NCBI GenBank assembly: GCA_030849465.1 | Contig: JARVLF010000004.1 | Location: 62,001 to 126,000, forward strand | Reading direction: 5' to 3' | DNA length: 64,000 nt | Origin: Moesziomyces globuligerus | Lineage: Eukaryota > Basidiomycota > Ustilaginomycetes > Ustilaginales > Ustilaginaceae | Shown here: in pieces, positions 30,594 to 38,735 of the stretch | Layout of the letters: each line of letters begins with the position of its first letter | Numbering within the stretch: the stretch's first letter is position 1 | Translations under genes and position numbers: made by a program | The notes under the pieces: generated by a model | The model's database searches: none | Seen by the model: only the letters and a program-made list of their open reading frames with translations | Told to the model about the DNA's origin: nothing

Positions 30594-32288
30594 TGCTCGA
30601 TGTTGGCTCTCACTGACAGTGACAGAGATAGGCGCAACGGTAAGGATGGCAACGTCGCAGATCCGTTGAGTTGAGCTTGGTGTGACTGCGGGATGAAGGC
30701 ACGAAGGAAAGGCAGCTGCGGGTGGAAGCGGCTCGCTCTGTCGCACTGCGCCGCATCAGCTCGTCTGAATGCATTCCAGCGCTTCGGATGCTGTCCGAAC
30801 GCGCATCGCTGTGACTGTGATAGGATGGCCTCAGGGGCTGCGCGGATGGATTGCGACTGCAGCGATGCAGCTACTGTACAGCGCGGCTGCATGTGCGGCT
30901 GCACGCTGGACCCTGCCCGCATGGACCCTGCTGCTGCAAGGTGTGATCTCATGGAGCGCAAAATGTGATTTGTACGAAATGTGAATTTGGCGAGTGAGCC
31001 TCCACATTGCCACCAGCAACCTAACAGGCCTGGACTGTCGATGTCACACTAGGAGGTGTAACAAAATTGAGCCCGGTGCGGGATCTGGGAGCCTCGCCCG
31101 GCAGCACCGGCTCAGAATGGCCGCGAGCAGGCGCGCAGAGTGACACAGCAGGTGCGGGGACGTTCCAACCTCGCTCGCTTATCCAACAGAGCTCACGGCT
31201 ACGATCAGGATCCGCGGCTCACTTCATCTTGCCGAGACTCGAGTACAGTGCTGTAGCTGCTGTTCAGTACGGTTGCGACGCCGCTCGTGTGGGGCCGTTC
31301 CGCCGCTAGACCAGCGGGCCAGCACGGGCCCAGACGCTTTTTTTTACTCGCGCTCCGCTTCGACATCAGCCGTCGGGCGCCCGCCGAAGATGGCAAGCTC
31401 CGTGTCGTGCTGCCGTGTTTGGGCCGAGCCAGAGATGCACCGATGAGAAGGGCGACGAGCGTTTTCTGGGAAAGAAGCGCGCTGGCTGCATGTCGAGAGC
31501 GTGTCTGTGCCTGCCTTATTGGAAAGGGACCGAGAGCATCTTGATGTGGCTGCGGGGAAAAGAGAAGAAACATCCGAAGCTCATCACGAGTTGCATCGCA
31601 GACGGAATGAGCTCTGCTCGAGCTGTGAAAATGCGGATGCTCTCAAGTGGCGTGGGCGAGACGCTCTGCGACGATCCTCTTGCAATTATCAGTCGAGCAA
31701 GCGCGCTGACCGGCCGCTGTCAAAATGCACTCTGCGCGAGCCAATCTCGGCGGTTACCACTCAACCTCCGGCGCGTCGTCACGCTTTGCGCCTCTGACAG
31801 CCACGCTTGGTTTCGGCAGCGCTTCCGACCCACCAGCGCCGCCACTGCCCAGTCACTCTGCCCAGATGGCCCGTCGTCGCCGTGGCTCTTGTCTCGGCTC
31901 TTCCGAGCGCTTGAAATGACGACCGCCGGGCAGGCGAGGGGCAAGGGAGAAGGGTGGGTCCGGCTACTGTCCAGTCCATGCATGCATGGCTCCACCGCTC
32001 CGCCTAGTGCATGAGAGCCGCGCCTGAAACCACCGCGACTGGCGCCTGACAATTGCCCTTGACCGACTCAGCCCCCATCTCTTTGCTCCCTCCTCCGTCT
32101 CGAACCCCGCATTTGATCAACAACGCTCTCCAGGCAGCTTTCGGATCCACCACCATATCCCCCAACCATCCTACCACTCACCCAACACCTCCGACTGACA
32201 TCACCATCATCGTCCGCGACAGCCGTCTTCACCCAAAGTCACTCATCACCGTCTGCTGCGCCAAGCCCCCGCCTGACCGTTCTCAATC
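30594..32288. other. Divergent promoter region, MATH/BTB / aldehyde dehydrogenase
   Basis: 1.7 kb with no recognised gene. The last 250 bases before the aldehyde dehydrogenase are a CA- and CT-rich leader. The middle shows no repeat of note and the open frames in it lack recognisable domains. Confidence 0.5.
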
Positions 32289-33830
32289 ATGGCTGCTGCC
32301 GCCACCGCCGCCACTGAGGCCGGCCTTCAGTACACGCCCATCGATGAGATCCCCAAGATCGTCTCGGACATGCGCGCCGCCTTCTTGACCGGCAAGACCC
32401 GCTCCATCGAGTACCGCAAGAACCAGCTCAAGCAGCTCGCCTACATGTTCAAGGACCACCAGGAGGACTTCATCGAGTCGCTCAAGAAGGACCTCGGCCG
32501 CTCCCGCTTCGAGAGCATCTTTGCCGAGCTCATGGGCACCACCAACGAGATTGTCGAGACCGTCAACAAGCTCGACAAGTGGGCCAAGCCCGCCAAGCCC
32601 TGGGCCGGCCTCGCCTGGGCCGCCCACGGCGCCGCCGTTCGCTCCGAGCCCAAGGGCACCGTCCTCGTCCTCGGCGCCTGGAACTACCCCATCACCGTCC
32701 AGGTCGGCCCCGTGATCGGCGCCATCGCCGCCGGCAACACGGTCATCCTCAAGCCCTCCGAGGTCGCCAGCCACACGGCCAAGCTGCTCGCCTCGCTCTG
32801 GAACAAGTACCTCGACCCCGAGTGCTACCGCATCGTCAACGGCGGCATCCCCGAGACCACCGCCGTGCTCGACGAGCGCTTCGAGCACATCTTCTACACG
32901 GGCAACGGCACCGTCGGCCGCATCATTGCCGAGAAGGCGGCCAAGTGGCTCTGCCCCGTCACGCTCGAGCTCGGCGGCAAGTCGCCCGTCTACGTCGACA
33001 AGAGCGCCGACCTCGCCATCGCCGCCCACCGCATCCTCTGGGGCAAGTCGTTCAACTGCGGCCAGACGTGCATCGCGCCCGACTACGTGCTCATCGCGCA
33101 CGAGCTCCAGGACCGCTTCGTCGAGGAGCTCAAGAAGGCCTACGCGCGCTTCTACCCGGAGCTCAAGGGCGGCGTGAGCGGCTCGGAGAGCTACGCGCGC
33201 ATCATCAACACGGGCCACTGGAAGCGCCTCAACGCCATGCTCTCCGGCACCAAAGGCAAGGTGGTGCTCGGCGGCGAGGGCGACGAGCACTCCAAGTTCC
33301 TCCCGCCCACGGTGATCGCCGACGTCCAGGTCGACGATCCGGTCATGGCGGGCGAGATCTTTGGCCCGCTGCTCCCCGTCGTGCCCGTGCGCGACGTCGA
33401 GGCGGCGGTGCAGTTTATCAACTCGCGCGACCAGCCGCTGGCGCTCTACCTGTTTGCCGGCGACAAGAAGGTCAAGGAGTTCTTCTTTGACAACACGCGC
33501 TCCGGCGCGTGCGTGCAGGGCGACACGCTGCTCCACTTTGCCGTCGACGCGCTGCCGTTTGGCGGCACCGGCCCCTCGGGCTACGGCAACTACCACGGCA
33601 AGGCGTCGTTCGACCAGTTCAGCCACCAGCGCGCCAGCCTCGACGCCCCCTCCACCGGCATCCTCGGCAAGATCATCGAGGTCGTCATGTCGTCGCGCTA
33701 CCCGCCGTACACCGAGGCCAACCTCAAGAAGATGCGTGCGCTCGCCGCCTACTCGGTCTCGTTCTCGCGTCCGTCCAACCCGCACCAGAGCAAGACGTAC
33801 TCCTCGGTAAGTAGATGTGCCCATCTGTGA
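32289..33830 (+). CDS. Class 3 (fatty) aldehyde dehydrogenase
   Basis: 513 residues if unspliced. An NAD(P)-dependent aldehyde dehydrogenase of the ALDH3 group, oxidising fatty or aromatic aldehydes to acids. Catalytic Cys261 lies in NCGQTCIAPDY and the general base Glu near residue 227 in LELGGKSP. The cofactor-binding region includes LGAWNYP and GNTVILKPSE, and the C-terminal half contains FGPLLPVV and PFGGTGPSGYGNYHG. A strong donor site (GTAAGT) sits at 33807 in phase 0, seven codons before the stop; splicing to the AG at 33900 would replace the end with a nine-residue tail and stop at 33930. Both ends are shown as possible. Codon use is very GC-rich, suggesting strong expression. Confidence 0.88.
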   Translation: MAAAATAATEAGLQYTPIDEIPKIVSDMRAAFLTGKTRSIEYRKNQLKQLAYMFKDHQEDFIESLKKDLGRSRFESIFAELMGTTNEIVETVNKLDKWAKPAKPWAGLAWAAHGAAVRSEPKGTVLVLGAWNYPITVQVGPVIGAIAAGNTVILKPSEVASHTAKLLASLWNKYLDPECYRIVNGGIPETTAVLDERFEHIFYTGNGTVGRIIAEKAAKWLCPVTLELGGKSPVYVDKSADLAIAAHRILWGKSFNCGQTCIAPDYVLIAHELQDRFVEELKKAYARFYPELKGGVSGSESYARIINTGHWKRLNAMLSGTKGKVVLGGEGDEHSKFLPPTVIADVQVDDPVMAGEIFGPLLPVVPVRDVEAAVQFINSRDQPLALYLFAGDKKVKEFFFDNTRSGACVQGDTLLHFAVDALPFGGTGPSGYGNYHGKASFDQFSHQRASLDAPSTGILGKIIEVVMSSRYPPYTEANLKKMRALAAYSVSFSRPSNPHQSKTYSSVSRCAHL

Positions 33831-34938
33831 ACGCCGTTCGTCCCTCGCTTCCCTGTGCTCGACTTGCTCTCCCTTGGATGCCGCTCCGCCCTTCCTCCAG
33901 TCCGAACTCGCATGGAGGACAGCAAACTGAGCAGCGGATTCGCAATGTCTTTTCTCTCCCTCCCCTTTTCCCCACTTGGCCGTTGTCTCTGCCCTGTACG
34001 GACGGACACGGTGGATGGATGCTCGTCTCTTTTTGCATGATGATGGTGGCTCTGGACTCTCTGATGGACGGCCTGCGTCACGTGACGTGCGACCAACCGG
34101 ACTGACACACTCCGCCCCTCTCTGCTTTCTCTCTCTCTGCCTCCATCCCCCTTTTTGCATCTCCGCGACCATTGTTCTCGGCGGGCGCCATGGTCGGGTT
34201 ACCACCCTTGGCGGTTTCCTTTTTTTCACGCGCCGAAAATCGTGGCGGTGGTGCGCGCGCGTGCTCTAACACGTACGTCTGGACTCGATCGGGGGGCACC
34301 GTGCGTGCCAAGAGGCCGGCCAAGGCGTGATGGGGCGTAGGCTGGCGCTGCTCGTGCTGCTCGTCTCGCTCGTGCTCGGCGCGCGCTCGCGCGGCCTGAT
34401 CGGCTGGATCTGAGCGGCGTCGAGGCCCCGCGTCTTCCGGGCTGCATGGGCCAAAAGACAGAAAGCAGCCCGAGTCTGTCGAGCCTTTTTTTGGTTGTCC
34501 TGGACTCGGAACCGGCTCGGGCTCATTCTCGGGGCGACGTTTCGAACGATTCCGACCTAATGGAAGTGTGTGTCTCTCTTGCTCTAGCGCTGCGGGGTTG
34601 AGGTCGAGAAGCGCGAGCAAGTTGCCGGGACCGGCTTCGGATGCGGGCCGTGTGTCAAGTCCGGCGAGTTCGGGGTGAGGAAGGTCTGTGCGCGCGAGGT
34701 CGGTGGTGGGCCGCGGTGGAAGGGGGACTCTAACACCGGCGTGAATTTTACGGGTGGGAGTCGGGGGACCGGCTACTGAGGACGGGTCTCGAGCCGGAAT
34801 AGGATGGCCGGCTGGGGCTCTGGGGAGGGAGCGCTTCCCCGCATATACTGTGGTTCGCAGAGCTTTGCTCGTTGCTTCCATCAACTCTTTTCTTCTACCA
34901 GCTTCATTCTTCCACATCTCACAGGGTCGGGGTAAAGG
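33831..34938. other. Intergenic region, aldehyde dehydrogenase / phosphotransferase
   Basis: 1.1 kb with the 3' end of the aldehyde dehydrogenase transcript (possibly a small last exon at 33901-33930) and the promoter of the phosphotransferase gene. Runs of CT occur at 34110-34160. No gene is recognised. Confidence 0.5.
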
Positions 34939-36126
34939 ATGACGAAGAAAGTGGGGCAGGATTATGGCGAGGTGCGGCACGGGATCGATGTGTCTGCGCT
35001 GAATGCGTACCTTTCTGCCGAGGTGGCGGCGATTGCGGCGCCGGTGACGGTCAAGCAGTTTAGCTTTGGACAGTCGAATCCTACGTACATCCTATTTGAC
35101 GCCAATGGGGTTCGGTATGTTCTTCGAAAGAAGCCACCTGGTTCCCTGCTTTCTTCCACCGCACATGCTGTGGAACGAGAGTATCGGATCCTCGCCGCGC
35201 TGCATCGATATACCGCCAGTCTGCCCTTGGATAGTAAGGATCGGATTCCTGTACCCGAGGTTTTCTGTCTCTGCGAAGATCCCCGGGTCGTTGGAACGGC
35301 GTTTTACATCATGCAGTTCATCGACGGACGAATCTTTGAAGACTACCGATTCCTCCAACTCGACAAGCACGAACGAACAAAGTGCTGGTTCAGTGCCATC
35401 GATACTCTGGCTGCTCTTCACCGCGTCAAGGCCAAACAAATCGGCCTCGAAGGCTACGGCAAAGATGCAGGATTCTACTCCCGCCAGATGAAGAGTCTCG
35501 CCAAAGTCTCAGCCGTTCAAGCTGCCGTCAAGGATAAAAACGACAAGCAGGTAGGAGAACTTCCTGGAGGCAAAGACTTTTTGCAGTGGTTTGGTACAAA
35601 CATGCCCAGCGATGAAAACACCATCGTTCACGGAGACTACAAGATCGACAACCTCATCTTCCACCCCACCGAACCTCGCGTGATTGGCATCCTAGACTGG
35701 GAACTCAGCACCCTCGGCCACCCACTCTCGGACCTAGCCAACCTCCTTCAACCCTTCTCAACCGCCTGCACCGACATCAAGGCCATCAACAAGGTCGAAA
35801 CTTGGGAGAAATCCCGTCGAGAAGGATCTCTACTCCTAGCCCTAGGCGGACTGAACCAACACGATTCACCAGTACCAGTCGAAGACGTGCTGATCCAACG
35901 CTACTGCAACGCGGCAGGTAGAAGCTTTCCCATCCCCAACTGGACAGCCGCAAAGGCTTGGGCTTGGTTCCGTCTCGCAGTCATCAGCCAAGGCATCGCG
36001 GCAAGAAACGCTCAGGGCCAAGCAAGCTCCGCCCAGGCCCAGGTGTACGGCGCCAAATTCCCCCTCTGCGCCCACAACGCCCTCGCCATCATCGCCTCCG
36101 ACTCGACCCCCACGCCCAAACTCTAA
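34939..36126 (+). CDS. ACAD10/11-type aminoglycoside phosphotransferase-fold kinase
   Basis: 395 residues with one APH (choline/aminoglycoside kinase-like) domain of the type found at the N-terminus of ACAD10 and ACAD11 proteins. Signatures are FSFGQSNPTYIL and VLRKKPPG near the N-terminus (nucleotide loop and Lys), the catalytic loop HGDYKIDNLIFH near residue 228, and ILDWELSTLGHPLSDL with the metal-binding Asp. In animals this domain phosphorylates 4-hydroxy fatty acyl groups for beta-oxidation; here the acyl-CoA dehydrogenase part is absent, so a stand-alone kinase is likely. It starts at the first ATG after the probable transcription start. The codon use is less GC-biased than in the neighbouring aldehyde dehydrogenase gene. 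Confidence 0.78.
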   Translation: MTKKVGQDYGEVRHGIDVSALNAYLSAEVAAIAAPVTVKQFSFGQSNPTYILFDANGVRYVLRKKPPGSLLSSTAHAVEREYRILAALHRYTASLPLDSKDRIPVPEVFCLCEDPRVVGTAFYIMQFIDGRIFEDYRFLQLDKHERTKCWFSAIDTLAALHRVKAKQIGLEGYGKDAGFYSRQMKSLAKVSAVQAAVKDKNDKQVGELPGGKDFLQWFGTNMPSDENTIVHGDYKIDNLIFHPTEPRVIGILDWELSTLGHPLSDLANLLQPFSTACTDIKAINKVETWEKSRREGSLLLALGGLNQHDSPVPVEDVLIQRYCNAAGRSFPIPNWTAAKAWAWFRLAVISQGIAARNAQGQASSAQAQVYGAKFPLCAHNALAIIASDSTPTPKL

Positions 36127-36249
36127 AAAACCCCAATCCCCCAATCCCCCATCCCCCAGCGCACCTTTCCCACACTCTGTCCACTGTGTTGAATGAATCA
36201 GTTTCGTTTCTGGTCAAGCCATGCAGGGCAGTTTGTGGAGCGTGTGTGT

Positions 36250-38435
36250 CTAGGCGATGGGTTGACCTGCTTTATCCGCACCGGCGATGCGACGTGCGGC
36301 GAGGATCATGTCGACGACGGCGTCTACGCTCTGATCGAGCTTGACGCTGGTGAAGACGGTGGGCCCGCCATCGCGGACCTTGTCGGCATCGCGCTTCATG
36401 ACGGCGAGGTCGGCACCGACCTGATCGGCGAGGTCGATCTTGTTGATGACGAGCACGTCGCTCTGGGTGATACTGGGCCCACCCTTGCGCGGGACCTTGT
36501 CACCCCCAGCCACATCGATCACATAGACGTGGAAGTCAGCCAGCTCGACCGAATACGCTGCGGCGAGGTTATCGCCACCAGACTCGACAAACAGGAGCTG
36601 CGTGTCGAACTGAGCCTGCAACTGCTCCAGCGCCTCGAGGTTTGCAGAGATGTCTTCGCGGATCGCGGCGTGCGGACATCCACCCGTCTCGATGGCGCGG
36701 ATACGCGTCTCGGGCGAAAGCGCAGCATGACGTCGCAAAAACTCCTGATCCTCCCTCGTAAAGATGTCGTTCGTCACCACACCCAAGTTGAGCTTCTCCC
36801 TCAACTTGCGACACAGCGAAAGCAGCAAAGCCGTCTTGCCCGAACCCACCGGCCCTCCGATACCGACGGTAAAGGCGCGCTCGTTCCAGTTGCGCGCCTC
36901 GTAGTTCGGCAGCTCGCGATCGTTGAACTTGCCGGGATGGTCCATAATGTCGTGCGTATGGCCGTGGTCTCCGCCCGTGTGGCTGTGCGAATGTCCATCG
37001 CCCGCCCCGGCAACGGGCGCAGAGTGGATAAACTCCACGCCCGTATGCGCGAGCGCATCCGCGGCCATCTTGAGCGCGCCCGCCTTGGTCGCATTGCCAC
37101 CGATAAAGCCCGACTGGTGGACAAAGATACAGCCGTCGATGCCGGTAAGCTCGGAGAGCGCAGCGTCGCGGATGCCGCGCCAGGGCTCGGGGAGAGCCTT
37201 GCGCGAAACGAAGCTCTCTGCAGAGACCGGCACCGCCTGCACACGCCACTTGCCGCTCTCGTCCGGGTAGACGACGTAGATGGGGCGTTCGGTGGGCGCA
37301 ATGTTGAGCTCGCGCTCGAGCGCAAACAGGTGGTCCTTCCAGCTGGCAAACTCGTCAAACACGAGCAGCTGCGGATGCGTGCGCTTGGCCAGCGCATCCA
37401 CCACGATCTGGCGCGCGGGCAGCCACGCGCTGTAGGCGTAGTCGAGGCGGTCAAAGAACTCGCGTCCCGCCAGCGCCGAGGCGCGCTCGAAGCGCGCATC
37501 CAGCTCGGCATCGTCGGCCTTTTCGTTCCAGCGCGGATTGAGGTAGCCGACGCGAGCCGAGAGGTCGGTTCGACTCTTGTACTTGGGCTTGAGATCGGCA
37601 GGATACTGCGAGACGCCGTTGTCGATGCCGTCGATCGCCTCGACAAAGTCGTCGTACATCTTCATGTACAGCAGCTCGAGCGTCTGCTTGTGCTCCTCGC
37701 CCAGGCCGAGGTGCGCGGCGACGATCTCGCGGCCAAAGTGCTTGTACACCAGTCCGGCCGACGAGAGCTTGGTGGCGTGCGCGTCGTCAAACACCTCGTC
37801 GAAGCCACGCTGGTGGTGATCGTAGCGGTGCGTCGCCGGATCGTAGGTGGCGCCGACGTCGACGACGATCGTGCCGGCGTCGATGGTCGCGGCGTCGCGC
37901 GTGCGCGTGAGCGGCGCAGATGCAAAGCGCGGCAGCTTGCGCAGCAGGTTGACCGCCAGCGCCTCGTCGGCGTGGAACGTGCCCGAGTGCGTGATGATGT
38001 GTTCTGCCATCGTAGCCCCGAGATGCAGACGTTGCGCGTGTCAGTGATGAGGATCGTAGAAGAACGGGAAGGAGTGAAGCGCTGCGCAGAAAACTTTTCC
38101 ACTTTCTAAAATCGGGCTCGTGCGCGGGTGCGCCAAGTTCAAATTGCGCCGACCCGAAACTCTATCTTTGTGCGCAGCTACAAGAGACGCTATGCTTCGT
38201 AAACCTTACCTTGGGAATCCATCTTGGTCCTTTTGGCTGCGGCTTCTGTCATCGCTGTGTTGCTTTGCCAGCGAGACAGTCGAAAGCTCCGGAAGCTCGG
38301 TTGCGGCGGGAGGAGGAGGAGGAGGTGGTGGTGGCTAGCCGACGCTGCAAACGAAGGGGCGAGGGCGGGCGCTCGAAAGCACGCCAGCGAGGTTCGTAGG
38401 ATTCGAAGAGACGGCGTAGAGGACAGCAAGAGCAT
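36250..38435 (-). CDS. MYG1 exonuclease - UreG urease GTPase fusion protein
   Basis: Two exons: 38210-38435 and 36250-38003, with an intron at 38004-38209 (GTAAGG to GGCAG, branch CTGAC), giving 659 residues. Splicing joins MDSQ to [15 protein letters not shown], matching the MYG1 N-terminus; the ATG at 38010 lies inside the intron. Exon 1 encodes an Arg/Ser/Leu-rich presequence without acids, then a second Met (residue 62) before AAAKRTKM, as if two products could form. Residues about 76-425 are a full MYG1/UPF0160 DHH-type RNA exonuclease (H81, H86, D88; [23 protein letters not shown] at its end). A His/Gly/Asp-rich linker follows, then complete UreG: P-loop GPVGSGKT 459-466, NDIFTRED, Cys518-Pro-His520 for nickel, [14 protein letters not shown]. 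UreG loads nickel into urease. No stop or intron separates the halves. Confidence 0.88.
38004..38209 (-). other. Intron of the MYG1-UreG gene
   Basis: 206 bases on the minus strand, starting GTAAGG and ending GATGGCAG, with CTGAC about 37 bases before the 3' end. It is in phase 1, and removal restores an unbroken frame from KRTKMDSQ to the conserved [11 protein letters not shown]. Confidence 0.8.
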
Positions 38436-38735
38436 GCAATTCGCGCAGCAAGGTCGACCCGGAGTGTTGAGGGAGGTCGTGGGTTGCGTGCGAAGGACGA
38501 GGGATGATGGTGGTTGCTGGAAGCCGAAGCCGCGAATCCGGTCGCGCTTAGAAGGCCCGCTTCGCGAAATTTCAGATCTGCCCAATGGCATTATCTCACT
38601 CGCAACCTTCCGCAGACGCACTGACCAGTCCCAGCCGGAGAAACAAAAAGAGTGTCCATGGGATGAGATTAGGCAAAGGCCAACGAAGGAGTGTAGCAGG
38701 ACCACAGGCAAGAGAATGTGGGGTGGCTGGAGCTG
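38436..38735. other. Short intergenic region, MYG1-UreG promoter
   Basis: Three hundred bases between the start of the fusion gene and the stop of the Tvp38-like gene on the same strand. It must hold the fusion gene's promoter. No TATA box stands out. Confidence 0.45.

Noticed and set aside
38008..38010. ATG at 38010 as the start of the MYG1-UreG gene
   Set aside because: It lies in the last bases of a well-formed intron (GTAAGG, CTGAC, GGCAG). Splicing gives a better match to the MYG1 N-terminus and adds a typical presequence. It stays possible as a start in unspliced RNA.
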